Assembly: GCF_000349205.1 (NCBI RefSeq)
Contig: NZ_APHR01000059.1
Span: forward strand, 9 to 38,013
Direction: 5' to 3'
Source of the DNA: Methylophaga lonarensis MPL
Lineage (GTDB): Bacteria; Pseudomonadota; Gammaproteobacteria; Nitrosococcales; Methylophagaceae
Length of the DNA: 38,005 bases
This document shows positions 19,951 to 28,438 of this stretch, piece by piece. Numbering within the stretch: position 1 is the first letter of the stretch; the number at the start of each line of letters is the position of its first letter. The translations under genes and the position numbers were made by a program. The notes beneath the pieces were generated by a model. The model was not told where the DNA came from. It saw only the letters and a program-made list of their open reading frames with translations, and made no database searches.

Positions 19951-20718
19951 TCAGGCTTGACCACCTGAAAACTCGCTGAGTAAGGCACGCATTTCATGCC
20001 ACATCTGCTGATAGCTTTTGGCGATGGGACTATTGGCAGCAAAACAGCCTAGCGGTGCCCGATATTCACCCATTTTTTCAACCATTGCAGAATAGGGCAG
20101 TACCGTTTCCAGACGGTTTTTGAGAATTTTGGGCGGATGCGCCAGCATGACGCGATGCATGGTTCGCCGCCGATCAACCATATTGAAAAAACCGTGCAGC
20201 CGTTTAGCTTTGAGCTGATGTTCTTTGAAAAAGTCGCGAGTTTGCTCAAAAGTTCGCAGTGATAACGGGGTAGGTACCAGCGGCACAAACAGGGCGTCCG
20301 CGGTTTTAAAAATCTGTTCACTGAGTAGCGAAAAGCTTGGCGGGCAATCAAGCACGATTAACTGGTACTGCTCGGCAAATGGGGCCACCAGTTGACGAAT
20401 TAGATCGTCCCGGCCTTTCTCCTGCTGCTGTGCCAGTAAGGCATCGAAATGACGCATCGATAAGTCCGCTGCAATCATATCCAGATTGGCATAGTCGGTC
20501 GATTTCACCAGTTTGCCAATCGGTGTTTTACCCGTTAGCAGCTTCTTGGGCGCCAATGATTTTTGTTGGCTGTTGAGCAGCCAACTGGCGGCACCTTGAG
20601 GGTCGAGATCCCAGAGTAAGGTGGCGACGCCCTCACTGGCCGCTTGCCAGGCGATATTAACGGCGGTGGTGGTTTTTCCTACACCGCCTTTCAGATTATA
20701 AAATGCGATGGTTTCCAT
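19951..20718 (-). CDS. Orphan ParA-family ATPase coupled to ppk1
   Basis: The 255-residue protein is a Walker-type partition/positioning ATPase. It has the deviant Walker A motif KGGVGKTT (10-17, with the signature first lysine K10), then a Walker A'-type LLWDLDPQGAAS, and Walker B-like LIVLDCPPSF. Such proteins dimerise with ATP, bind DNA non-specifically and position chromosomes, plasmids or protein cargo. No ParB gene or parS-like repeat is visible, so it is not a chromosome partition locus. Its ATG overlaps the ppk1 stop in TGATG (20716-20720), so translation is probably coupled. A link to polyphosphate granules is suggested by context only. Confidence 0.9.
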   Translation of the reverse strand: METIAFYNLKGGVGKTTTAVNIAWQAASEGVATLLWDLDPQGAASWLLNSQQKSLAPKKLLTGKTPIGKLVKSTDYANLDMIAADLSMRHFDALLAQQQEKGRDDLIRQLVAPFAEQYQLIVLDCPPSFSLLSEQIFKTADALFVPLVPTPLSLRTFEQTRDFFKEHQLKAKRLHGFFNMVDRRRTMHRVMLAHPPKILKNRLETVLPYSAMVEKMGEYRAPLGCFAANSPIAKSYQQMWHEMRALLSEFSGGQA

Positions 20719-22820
20719 CAGCTTGTGTAGGTCTTGGCCATTTTTTCCAGCAACAAGGTTTGTGCTGCAACGGGCTCATCACCCTCATTTCTGGCAACTC
20801 GCTGATAGCGACCATCGGCCGATAAAATCCAGGCTTGCGTATTGTCTGCGAGATAGGTTTCCAGATCATCAATGATGCGCTGTCGCAGTCTTTTGGATTC
20901 GATAGGAAAGCAAGTTTCAACGCGCCTTAACAGGTTTCGCTTCATCAAGTCAGCACTGCCGGCCCAGACTTCTTCCTCGCCCGAGTTGGCAAAATAAAAC
21001 ACTCGGGTGTGCTCCAGAAAACGACCGATGATACTGCGCACCCGAATATTGTCGGAAATGCCCGGCACACCCGGTTTCAGCGAGCAAATACCCCTGACGA
21101 TGAGATCTACCTGAACACCAGCCATTGACGCGCGATACAGGGCCTGAATCATTTCCGGTTCTACCAGTGCATTCACTTTAGCGATGATGCGGGCTGGCTT
21201 GCCGGATTCCGCGTGACTGGTTTCCCGTTGGATACGCTCCAGCAATCCCTCATGCAAAGTAAAAGGTGCATGAAGCAGTTTGTGCATTTTCGGGATCTTG
21301 CCGAGACTCGTTAGTTGAATGAATAGGTTGTTGACGTCTTCACCCATTTGTTTGTCGGAAGTCATCAAACCATAATCGGTGTAGATGCGTGAAGTGCTGC
21401 GGTGATAGTTACCTGTGCCCAGATGAACATAACGACGCAGTTTGTTGTTCTCACGGCGAAGGATCAGCAACATTTTTGCATGGGTTTTGTATCCGACAAT
21501 GCCATACACCACATGCGCACCGGCTTGCTGCAATCTTGAAGCAAGTGCCACGTTGGCTTCTTCATCAAAACGGGCACGTAATTCAACCACCACGGTGACT
21601 TCCTTGCCAGCATGGGCTGCTGCCACCAATGCATCGACAATGGGTGACATGGCGCCGGTTCGATACAGCGTCTGTTTGACGGCCAGCACAGTAGCATCCG
21701 AAGCTGCCTGCCTGATCAAGTCAATGACCGGTGTGAACGATTCAAAAGGGTGGTGCAACAGTACGTCTTGTTTGCGCAGCACATTGAATAGATCAATCTC
21801 GCTGCCGTTACTCAAATTGCCCGGTCGACCCTGAGTAAACGGTTTGAACTTGAGATCCTGCCGCTCGACCAGCGAATGCAAGGTTTGCAAACGACTCAAA
21901 TTCACCGGGCCGTTGACCTGATAAACATTGCTACTGTCCATGCCACACTGATTACGCAGAAACTCAACCATTTCTTCCGGACAGTTATGAGCGATTTCCA
22001 GCCGTACTTCGTCTCCGTAGTTACGATGTGTTAATTCATCGGCGATGGTGGCCAGCAGATCACTGGTTTCTTCAGTATCAATAGCGAGATCACTGTTTCG
22101 GGTGACTCGGAATTGGTAACAACCTTTGACCTTCATGCCAAAAAACAAATCTTCTGCAAAGGCATGAATCACCGAGGACAAGAACACAAAGTTATACGCA
22201 CCAGCAGGTGCTAATTCTTCAGGCAGGGCGATAACGCGTGGTAGTGCTCTGGGTGCCTGCAAAATCGCATAACCCCGGTCACGGCCAAAGGCATCTTTAC
22301 CGACCAGTGAAACGATGAAATTCAAGCTTTTGTTCAGCAGTCTGGGAAATGGATGGGCTGAATCCAGTCCAATCGGGCTGAGTATCGGCAAGACTTCTTC
22401 CTGAAAGTAATTTCTCAACCAGTTCGCCTGATCATCAGTCCAGTTAGCGCGAGGCAGTACTTCTATGGATTCAGCCGCCAGTGCCGGCAGTAACTGTTCG
22501 TTGAGCACGGAATATTGTTCTTCGACCAGTTCATGAGCACGTTGACTGATGAGTTTCAGCGCTTCCTGCGCTGTGATTTGATCAGCCTCAAGGTAAGGAT
22601 CACCGATTTCGATTTGCTGGATCAGCCCCGCAACCCTGACTTCAAAAAACTCATCCAGATTGGTGCTGGAGATACACAGGTAATTGAGCCTTTCCAGTAA
22701 GGGAACATCAGGATCCAGCGCTTGTTGTAGCACACGCCAGTTGAACTCCAGCAAGCTGAGTTCACGGTTCAAATAGAGATCCGGGGAGTTGAGGTCTGGG
22801 GCGGGCGTCATGTTATCCAT
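20718..22820 (-). CDS. ppk1: Polyphosphate kinase 1
   Basis: Ppk1 reversibly makes inorganic polyphosphate from ATP. The 700-residue protein has the N-domain start YLNRELSLLEFNWRVLQQA (16-34), LNYLCISSTNLDEFFEVRVAGL, and the head domain. The two phospholipase-D-like C domains follow. The likely phosphorylated histidine is H447 in KTHAKM (E. coli H435), followed by HLGTGNYHRSTSRIYTDYGL, and the second catalytic histidine is in LEHTRVFYF. The start ATG is 22820; another in-frame ATG lies three codons on, and the ribosome site is weak. A gene resembling DUF6231 lies 61 bases upstream in the same direction. The parA-type gene is directly coupled downstream. Confidence 0.97.
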   Translation of the reverse strand: MDNMTPAPDLNSPDLYLNRELSLLEFNWRVLQQALDPDVPLLERLNYLCISSTNLDEFFEVRVAGLIQQIEIGDPYLEADQITAQEALKLISQRAHELVEEQYSVLNEQLLPALAAESIEVLPRANWTDDQANWLRNYFQEEVLPILSPIGLDSAHPFPRLLNKSLNFIVSLVGKDAFGRDRGYAILQAPRALPRVIALPEELAPAGAYNFVFLSSVIHAFAEDLFFGMKVKGCYQFRVTRNSDLAIDTEETSDLLATIADELTHRNYGDEVRLEIAHNCPEEMVEFLRNQCGMDSSNVYQVNGPVNLSRLQTLHSLVERQDLKFKPFTQGRPGNLSNGSEIDLFNVLRKQDVLLHHPFESFTPVIDLIRQAASDATVLAVKQTLYRTGAMSPIVDALVAAAHAGKEVTVVVELRARFDEEANVALASRLQQAGAHVVYGIVGYKTHAKMLLILRRENNKLRRYVHLGTGNYHRSTSRIYTDYGLMTSDKQMGEDVNNLFIQLTSLGKIPKMHKLLHAPFTLHEGLLERIQRETSHAESGKPARIIAKVNALVEPEMIQALYRASMAGVQVDLIVRGICSLKPGVPGISDNIRVRSIIGRFLEHTRVFYFANSGEEEVWAGSADLMKRNLLRRVETCFPIESKRLRQRIIDDLETYLADNTQAWILSADGRYQRVARNEGDEPVAAQTLLLEKMAKTYTS

Positions 22821-22881
22821 CTTGGGTATCTGCTAATCCGGCTGATGATAGAAAGGCTTTGTTACAGATTCGAGACAATGC

Positions 22882-23361
22882 TTACCATCGGTACTTGTCG
22901 TAGTTTTCAGGATTGGCCCAGAATCTGCTGTTTAGCCAATCACGTCGATATTGATAGTTTTCTATAGCATAACTGAACAGCTGCACACCTTGCTGTGTTC
23001 CTGCAATGTGTCTAAGCCCAAGCGCCAGATAATCGGTGAGCTGCCAGCCGTTTTGTCTGGCTTGTGCAGGTTCGCTGATCAGAAAGATGTGCGGTGTGTA
23101 CCGATTACGCAACGAACCCAGCCATTGCTGGCCTGCGGCTACGTCTAATTGTTCGGTCAAGTCACTGATGACAGCTACATCTACCAGCGGCAGTTGCTCA
23201 AGCTGTGACTGCGCAAATGGTGTTGTGATTTTCAGCAATCTGGTATCTTCGTAGCCCTTAATGCACTCTAGGGCAGTTTCGCCTGCCAGTAGAAGTGATT
23301 TGGGTTGAAATCTCGCCACCAGAGGAACCAGAATTTTTGATAACGCAATTGAATCAGTCAT
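22882..23361 (-). CDS. DUF6231-like protein of unknown function
   Basis: The protein (159 residues from ATG 23361) looks cytoplasmic and has no signal peptide or membrane segment. Its middle ([38 protein letters not shown]) reads like an alpha/beta Rossmann-type core, as in a methyltransferase relic. The C-terminal part has [15 protein letters not shown] and a Tyr/Trp-rich tail ([22 protein letters not shown]). I recall such sequences as the DUF6231 family, found beside ycgN in related gammaproteobacteria; that is memory, not a search. The start codon shares two bases with the ycgN start on the other strand. A longer frame reaches 23403 but would run into ycgN. Confidence 0.7.
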   Translation of the reverse strand: MTDSIALSKILVPLVARFQPKSLLLAGETALECIKGYEDTRLLKITTPFAQSQLEQLPLVDVAVISDLTEQLDVAAGQQWLGSLRNRYTPHIFLISEPAQARQNGWQLTDYLALGLRHIAGTQQGVQLFSYAIENYQYRRDWLNSRFWANPENYDKYRW

Positions 23362-23833
23362 GACAGAGCAGAATAAAACATCCGATGAATTCTGGAAACA
23401 CAAGCGCCTGAGTCAGATGACACATGACGAATGGGAAAGCCTGTGTGACGGATGTGGCAGATGCTGTCTGCACAAACTTGAAGACGATGATGACGGCCGC
23501 ATGTACTACACACGTGTCGCCTGTCAGTTGCTGGATATCAAAACTTGCCGTTGCAGTGATTATCAAAATCGCCAACAAACCATTCCAGACTGCGTGCAAC
23601 TCAGCGTGGAACAAGCCGAGTGGTTCGACTGGTTGCCTGATACCTGTGCCTATCGCTTACTGGCCGAAGGTGAATCCTTGCCCGACTGGCATCCGCTCAT
23701 CACCGGTACAGCGCAGAGTGTCATTGATGCGGGTGTTTCTGTACGCGATATTGCGATCACAGAAACCGATCAACAGGACCTGACCGAACAGGTGATTCGT
23801 CTGCAAAAACCTTCATGGCCACATGAGTCCTGA
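23360..23833 (+). CDS. ycgN: YcgN-family cysteine-cluster protein
   Basis: The 157-residue protein is full length for YcgN (UPF0260). It shows [27 protein letters not shown] (C29, C32, C35, C36) and [15 protein letters not shown] (C55, C63, C65). It continues with PDCVQL (C78) and [25 protein letters not shown] (C96). The family belongs to the putative zinc- or iron-chelating proteins with a CxxCxxCC cluster; function is unknown. No strong Shine-Dalgarno precedes the ATG, which overlaps the divergent gene's ATG. Any promoter must lie within the DUF6231-like coding sequence. The next gene starts ten bases before its stop. Confidence 0.93.
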   Translation: MTEQNKTSDEFWKHKRLSQMTHDEWESLCDGCGRCCLHKLEDDDDGRMYYTRVACQLLDIKTCRCSDYQNRQQTIPDCVQLSVEQAEWFDWLPDTCAYRLLAEGESLPDWHPLITGTAQSVIDAGVSVRDIAITETDQQDLTEQVIRLQKPSWPHES

Positions 23834-24257
23834 GCAAAGCCGCGAATTCACACGTCAGCTGGAGGCGGCAGCCTTGTTGTTGCTGGAGCTGGTTATCTTT
23901 CGAAAGCCAGATGATTTGGCGCGGCGATTTGGTTTACCTATCCCGGTGGTGCGTTATTGGTGGCGCAATACCGATCAGGAAACTCGCCCGGTCGATCAAG
24001 CCAAATTGTCACCCAGAGAGGTGAAACAAATACGCAAGGCCACCCAGACGCTGGAAAATTGGGAAAAAGTTAAACGTTATCGTCCTGCCTGTGGTGCTAA
24101 ACTGCCGGGAGGTCGGCAATGCAAGCGCTCGGTTGCGATTCGCTCTCCCGAAGGGTGGTCACAGGGCGCATTGGCAGATCGCTGTCGCATGCATGGCGGT
24201 CTTGCTCGACGAGTGATGCGTCGCAATGAAGCGGAGGATCCGGAATCATCAGATTGA
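23823..24257 (+). CDS. Small HTH plus C-C-C-H 'HGG'-motif protein, unknown function
   Basis: The 144-residue basic protein has a helix-turn-helix-like segment at about 28-48 ([20 protein letters not shown]). A C-terminal zinc-ribbon-like pattern follows: C90[10 protein letters not shown]100-K ... DR-C121-RMH124GG. The CxxxTRxGxxC...CxxHGG pattern occurs in many small phage-type and bacterial proteins and may bind zinc or nucleic acid. It starts inside the ycgN 3' end (ATGAGTCCTGA), so translation is probably coupled. No other phage-like gene is nearby. DNA binding is an inference. Confidence 0.75.
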   Translation: MSPEQSREFTRQLEAAALLLLELVIFRKPDDLARRFGLPIPVVRYWWRNTDQETRPVDQAKLSPREVKQIRKATQTLENWEKVKRYRPACGAKLPGGRQCKRSVAIRSPEGWSQGALADRCRMHGGLARRVMRRNEAEDPESSD

Positions 24258-24281
24258 TGCCCTCAAAAACAAGGAGGCGAG

Positions 24282-24752
24282 ATGATTGATAACACGGAAA
24301 TATTGCGACAAATATTGACACTATGCAGTGAACAACAGAGCGGAACATTGTTTCTGGTAACCCGCGACAATAAGGCCTGCCATATTGTGTTCGATCAGGG
24401 ACGCATCACCGGCATGTCCTTCGGTGCTGTTAAAGGTGCGGCGGTGGCAGAGCTGCTGGGCAGGTTGGTGATTGAACGTTGTGTATTCAACAGCGGCACT
24501 CAATTACCATTAACGCAACGCGCACTGGTCGAGCCGGAAACTGATATATTCAGCTCGTTTGGTTTGCGTAGGCGGCCCGGCCAGCATGTGCCGGAAAAAC
24601 AAACCGAGCGCATCTATCGTGGTCATAAAGTTACCCAAGAACACTCGGGGCCGGTGAGTCCAGGGGCAGAAACAGCTCAACCGCCAGCAGAAAACATCAA
24701 ACCCAAAACCAGGGCCAAACGCATTTACCGGGGCCATGTGATCGAAGACTAA
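24282..24752 (+). CDS. DUF4388-like protein with duplicated IYRGH motif
   Basis: The 156-residue protein begins with a compact alpha/beta domain ([41 protein letters not shown], about 20-60), as in DUF4388 proteins that occur in signalling and gliding systems. After a proline-rich, disordered linker come two copies of a short motif, RIYRGH at 110-115 and 147-152. Their codons differ although the peptide is the same. The motif resembles the YRG core of DUF4278. AAGGAGG stands directly before the ATG, one of the strongest ribosome sites in the window. Function is unknown. Confidence 0.75.
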   Translation: MIDNTEILRQILTLCSEQQSGTLFLVTRDNKACHIVFDQGRITGMSFGAVKGAAVAELLGRLVIERCVFNSGTQLPLTQRALVEPETDIFSSFGLRRRPGQHVPEKQTERIYRGHKVTQEHSGPVSPGAETAQPPAENIKPKTRAKRIYRGHVIED

Positions 24753-24789
24753 GATCAGCAACAGCAATCAGCATCGAACAAAAGGGCGT

Positions 24790-26088
24790 ATGAATATAAA
24801 CAACGATCAATTTAACGAGGGTCTGCTCAAATTTATTGATGCCTCGCCAACACCGTTTCATGCGGTGGCCACTATGCAAGCGGCATTGCTCAAGGCAGGT
24901 TTTCAGGAACTGAAAGAGACCACTGCCTGGGGAACATTGGAGGCAGGTGGTTATTTTCTGACCCGAAATGCCTCATCCATCATCGCTTTTTTTCTGCCCG
25001 AGAATGTCAATCTTGCCGAGACCGGCATGCACATGGTCGGTGCTCATACCGACAGTCCCTGCCTGAAAGTCAAACCCCAACCAGAAAAAGTCAGCCAGAC
25101 ACTCTGGCAGCTGGGTGTAGAAGTTTACGGCGGAGCCTTGTTAAATCCCTGGTTTGATCGTGACTTGTCGATGGCCGGACGCGTCAGTTTTCTTGATAGC
25201 AAAGGGGCTTTAAAACATGCGCTGATCGATTTCGAGCAAGCTGTTGCGGTGATTCCAAGTCTTGCAATTCATCTTGATCGAGAGGTCAATCAGAATCGAA
25301 GTATCAACCCACAACTGCACTTGCCGCCGGTACTGATGCAGGTTGAGGAAGGCGAAAATACTGATTTCCGTGCTCTGTTGGAACAACAACTCAGACAGCA
25401 GCAACCTGAGCTGGATGCAGGCAGGGTTCTGGATTACGAAATCTCGCTGTATGATACCCAGCCTTCGGCACTTACCGGGCTGAATCAGGACTTTATCAGC
25501 GCGGCGCGTCTCGACAATCTGTTGAGCTGCTATTGCGGACTACAGGCGTTACTGGCGAGTGACCACCAGCGTCCAATGTTGCTGGTATGTACTGACCACG
25601 AGGAAGTGGGCAGCTGTTCAACATCAGGGGCTCAAGGTACTTTTTTACAGGCGGTGTTACAGCGCTTGGCCTCAGGCAGTGAAGCAGAACACAGAATGCT
25701 GCAGAACTCGCTGTTAATTTCGGCCGACAATGCGCATGGTATTCACCCGAATTATGCTGACCGGCATGATGAGTTGCATGGCCCGATCCTGAATCGTGGT
25801 CCTGTCATTAAAACCAATGCCAATCAGCGCTACGCCACCAACAGTGAGAGCAGCGCTTATTTTCGATACCTGTGTGAGCTGGCCGATGTGCCAGTACAGG
25901 ATTTTGTCGTACGTAGTGACATGGCCTGCGGCAGTACCATCGGCCCCATCACCGCGACTCGACTGGGCATAAAAACGCTGGATATCGGTGTGCCTACCTT
26001 TGCGATGCACTCGATTCGTGAAATGGCAGGCAGTCGGGATGCATGGTTTTTGTTTCAAGTTTTAAGCAAGTTTTTCAGTCAGTTATAA
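24790..26088 (+). CDS. apeB: M18-family aspartyl aminopeptidase
   Basis: The 432-residue protein matches the M18 (aminopeptidase I / aspartyl aminopeptidase, ApeB) family. These are binuclear-zinc cytosolic enzymes that remove N-terminal residues, mostly acidic. Metal and catalytic segments are visible: [48 protein letters not shown] with the catalytic glutamates, [12 protein letters not shown], and [16 protein letters not shown] at the C-terminus. The start ATG has AAAGGG five bases upstream. It begins a same-strand series with the 94-residue protein and DUF445 genes. The first zinc-binding His and the tetrahedral assembly surfaces look intact. Confidence 0.95.
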   Translation: MNINNDQFNEGLLKFIDASPTPFHAVATMQAALLKAGFQELKETTAWGTLEAGGYFLTRNASSIIAFFLPENVNLAETGMHMVGAHTDSPCLKVKPQPEKVSQTLWQLGVEVYGGALLNPWFDRDLSMAGRVSFLDSKGALKHALIDFEQAVAVIPSLAIHLDREVNQNRSINPQLHLPPVLMQVEEGENTDFRALLEQQLRQQQPELDAGRVLDYEISLYDTQPSALTGLNQDFISAARLDNLLSCYCGLQALLASDHQRPMLLVCTDHEEVGSCSTSGAQGTFLQAVLQRLASGSEAEHRMLQNSLLISADNAHGIHPNYADRHDELHGPILNRGPVIKTNANQRYATNSESSAYFRYLCELADVPVQDFVVRSDMACGSTIGPITATRLGIKTLDIGVPTFAMHSIREMAGSRDAWFLFQVLSKFFSQL

Positions 26089-26099
26089 GGATTTATTGA

Positions 26100-26384
26100 A
26101 TGTCAGAATCAGTAGATGAACTCACCGTTGAGTATCATGAAGGCGACGTGATGACGGTCAAGGAGCTGGACAAGGTCATTTTGTCAAAAGGCGCCTGGGC
26201 AACCGTGATGTTTCGCTATCAGGATCTTGATCGTAAAACCGGCGAATTCGGACCGGACAAATATACGATTCGCCGCTATCAAAAGCGCAATGGCGAATAC
26301 AGCCAACGTTCGAAATTCAATATCTCAAGCCGCGATCAGGCCAATCAGATCGTGACTGCTTTGAATCAATGGCTTGAAGACTGA
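26100..26384 (+). CDS. Conserved small protein of unknown function (94 aa)
   Basis: I do not recognise a named family with confidence. The soluble protein has several beta-strand-like segments (LTVEYHEGDVMTVKELD, AWATVMFRYQDLD, DKYTIRRYQKRNGEYSQRSKFNISS) and one C-terminal helix (RDQANQIVTALNQWLED). A strand-strand-helix layout of this kind is reminiscent of PC4-type single-strand DNA-binding proteins, but no diagnostic residues prove it. AAGGA stands eight bases before the ATG. It lies 11 bases after the aminopeptidase stop and 19 bases before the DUF445 start, so it is probably in the same operon. Confidence 0.8.
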   Translation: MSESVDELTVEYHEGDVMTVKELDKVILSKGAWATVMFRYQDLDRKTGEFGPDKYTIRRYQKRNGEYSQRSKFNISSRDQANQIVTALNQWLED

Positions 26385-26403
26385 TCGATCACCGCTTGAA
26401 AAT

Positions 26404-27123
26404 ATGAATAAAAGTCTCGTTACCAATCTGATTGCGGCGGGTCTGTTTGTCACAGGTTTATTGTTACCCAGCCCTTGGCGCGAGCCGCTGTTGTTCACCG
26501 GTTTGTTTGCACTGGCCGGGGCACTGACCAACTGGATCGCCATACACATGTTGTTTGAGCGTGTGCCTTTTTTGTATGGATCCGGGGTGATCACTGCTCG
26601 CTTTGCTGAATTCAAGTCGGCTTTGCAGTCATTGGTTATGCAGCAGTTTTTCAGCCAGGAGAATGTGGATCGTTTTTTTGCCGAGTTAATGCAAGAAAAC
26701 GGTCAGCAGCGACTCGATTTTTCGGATGTCATTGAGGCGACAGATTTGAGTCCGGCTTATGACAGTCTGGTGGCAACCATTACCGAATCATCGTTTGGCT
26801 CTGTTTTGTCGATGTTTGGCGGACAAGCTGCGTTGGAGCCTTTGCGGGAACCGTTCATCAAAAAGATGAGAAAGGCATTGGATGTGGTTGCGCATAGCGA
26901 GCAGTTTCAGCAAAGCCTGCAAGCCAAGTTGAGCAGCGCGCCAGTGGCGGCCGATATTCATCGACATATCGAGGCCATGGTGGCCGCGCGGCTGGATGAA
27001 CTGACGCCTGCCATGGTGAAGGACATCATTCAGCAAATGATTCGTCGTCATCTGGGCTGGTTGGTGGTCTGGGGCGGTGTTTTTGGCGGCTTTATTGGTT
27101 TGTTGAGCAGTTTCTTTTTGTGA
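26404..27123 (+). CDS. DUF445-family membrane protein
   Basis: The 239-residue protein has an N-terminal membrane region (KSLVTNLIAAGLFVTGLLLP and PLLFTGLFALAGALTNWIAIHMLF). A long soluble helical region holds FVERFF-like repeats and RRHLGWLVVWGG, and a C-terminal membrane segment follows (GWLVVWGGVFGGFIGLLSSFFL). The motif ALTNWIAIHMLFERVPFLYGSGVI is characteristic of DUF445/YheB-type proteins. Function is unknown. ATG 26404 was chosen; the frame also opens at a TTG at 26374 inside the previous gene. The downstream methyltransferase GTG overlaps its stop codon. Confidence 0.85.
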   Translation: MNKSLVTNLIAAGLFVTGLLLPSPWREPLLFTGLFALAGALTNWIAIHMLFERVPFLYGSGVITARFAEFKSALQSLVMQQFFSQENVDRFFAELMQENGQQRLDFSDVIEATDLSPAYDSLVATITESSFGSVLSMFGGQAALEPLREPFIKKMRKALDVVAHSEQFQQSLQAKLSSAPVAADIHRHIEAMVAARLDELTPAMVKDIIQQMIRRHLGWLVVWGGVFGGFIGLLSSFFL

Positions 27124-27746
27124 GTTGTCGCCTGTGTCAGTCGCCAGTTGCTGACTTCGCCAGTTCCAGAGGCAAACGCTATCAGCAATGTAGCGTTTGC
27201 CTGTCGGTGATGATGCATCCGCTTGATTTACCCGATGCTGAGAGCGAAAAAGCCCTCTATTTGACCCATCAAAACGACGTGAATGACCTGCGTTATCAGG
27301 CCTATTTGTCTCCGGCCATCAATGCGGTGCTGCGCGATTATGACAACACTGCGGCGGGTCTGGATTTTGGCGCTGGCCCCGGTCCTGTGGTGCAGCATGT
27401 TTTATCCGGACATGGCTTTCAGCTGAGCTTGTATGATCCCATCTTCCATCCGGATGTGTCGGTTCTAGATCGAGACTATGATTTCATTATCTGCACCGAG
27501 GTCATGGAGCATTTTCATGATCCCAATCAGGCTTTTAAGCAGCTAAGAAAACTCCTGAAACCGTGTGGCAAGCTTTACTGCATGACATCTTTGTTCGACC
27601 CGAATATTGACTTCATGAAGTGGCACTACAAAAACGATCCGACCCATGTTTTTTTCTACCATCAAAACGCGCTTGACTACATTGCTGAGCAACATGGTTT
27701 TTCAGCGGTCACCGTTGATGAGCGATTGATTTGTTTCAGCGGCTGA
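27120..27746 (+). CDS. Zinc-ribbon class I SAM-dependent methyltransferase
   Basis: The 208-residue protein begins with a four-cysteine zinc ribbon (C3-x2-C6 and C24-x2-C27). The SAM-binding motif LDFGAGPGP follows at 81-89, then FIICTEVMEHFHDPNQAFKQLRKLLKPCGKLYCMT, typical of class I methyltransferases of the UbiE/Methyltransf_11-23 type. The zinc-ribbon/methyltransferase combination recalls enzymes acting on sugars or small molecules, but the substrate is unknown. The start is GTG 27120, overlapping the DUF445 TGA. Its 3' end overlaps the convergent yigZ end by 11 bases. Confidence 0.9.
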   Translation: MSCRLCQSPVADFASSRGKRYQQCSVCLSVMMHPLDLPDAESEKALYLTHQNDVNDLRYQAYLSPAINAVLRDYDNTAAGLDFGAGPGPVVQHVLSGHGFQLSLYDPIFHPDVSVLDRDYDFIICTEVMEHFHDPNQAFKQLRKLLKPCGKLYCMTSLFDPNIDFMKWHYKNDPTHVFFYHQNALDYIAEQHGFSAVTVDERLICFSG

Positions 27747-28314
27747 ACTGGGCCTTGATAGCTGAGACTGCAGATGCCGGCAGTCGCATGGTGACGTTAA
27801 CTGTCTCGGCAAAAGCCTGATCGATAATCTGCCCCTGACACTGCGCCAGTTGATATTCCAGAAATTGTAATTGCGGGTAAGCCAGTTCAAGTTGCAGATC
27901 GACCATTTCGACCCAGGGATGTTTTTCTGCCAGTGAAATGACTTGTTTGGCGGTGCCACCATAGGCCCGAGTCAAGCCGCCAGTGCCCAGTTTGGTTCCG
28001 CCAAAATAGCGAATCACGGTGCACACCACGTTGATCAGATTTTCACCTTCCAATGGTGCAAGTATGGGTCTTCCAGCGGTGCCCGAGGGTTCGCCTGCAT
28101 CGTGACATCGTTCCTGAATAAATCCACCAGACTCTCGTATCCGCCAGGCAAATGCCAGGTGATGTGCTTGTGGGTGCTGGGCCGCCAGTTGCCGGAGGGC
28201 GTTTAATGCCTGTCGTTCCGTTTCACAAGGCGCAATCATGGCGATAAAGCGGGACTTTTTGATCTCGTCTTCGGCAAAAAAACTACGGTGAACAGTAATT
28301 AATGATGAAGTCAT
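27736..28314 (-). CDS. yigZ: YigZ/IMPACT-family protein
   Basis: The protein (192 residues from ATG 28314) has the UPF0029 N-terminal domain with the key segments FFAEDEIKKSRFIAMIAP, HHLAFAWRIRE, DAGEPSGTAGRPIL and NVVCTVIRYFGGTKLGTGGLTRAYG. A C-terminal EF-G-like domain (DUF1949) follows. Function in bacteria is not established; the eukaryotic relative IMPACT regulates translation control by GCN1/GCN2. Longer frames from 28362 exist, but ATG 28314 starts at the conserved region. It is divergent from rapA. Confidence 0.93.
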   Translation of the reverse strand: MTSSLITVHRSFFAEDEIKKSRFIAMIAPCETERQALNALRQLAAQHPQAHHLAFAWRIRESGGFIQERCHDAGEPSGTAGRPILAPLEGENLINVVCTVIRYFGGTKLGTGGLTRAYGGTAKQVISLAEKHPWVEMVDLQLELAYPQLQFLEYQLAQCQGQIIDQAFAETVNVTMRLPASAVSAIKAQFSR

Positions 28315-28438
28315 CAGGAAACTATGGGAAATAACAGGCCAACAATTTAACATATTGACCACTCAGCCAGTGCAGATGCGATGTTCTGGCATCTACACCT
28401 GCTTGAAATCAATTCGAATAAGTCGTCAGGAAATTAAT

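Noticed and set aside
19951-20718. A chromosome partition (parAB) locus
   Set aside because: There is a ParA-type gene but no parB, and no parS-like palindromes were seen. The coupling is to ppk1.
23823-24257. The HGG-type motif as evidence of a prophage
   Set aside because: The motif is common in phage proteins, but no integrase, portal, capsid or terminase is nearby and base composition looks like that of its neighbours.
28355-28360. TTGACC as a -35 box for rapA
   Set aside because: No acceptable -10 lies 16-18 bases downstream, so a promoter here is not supported.
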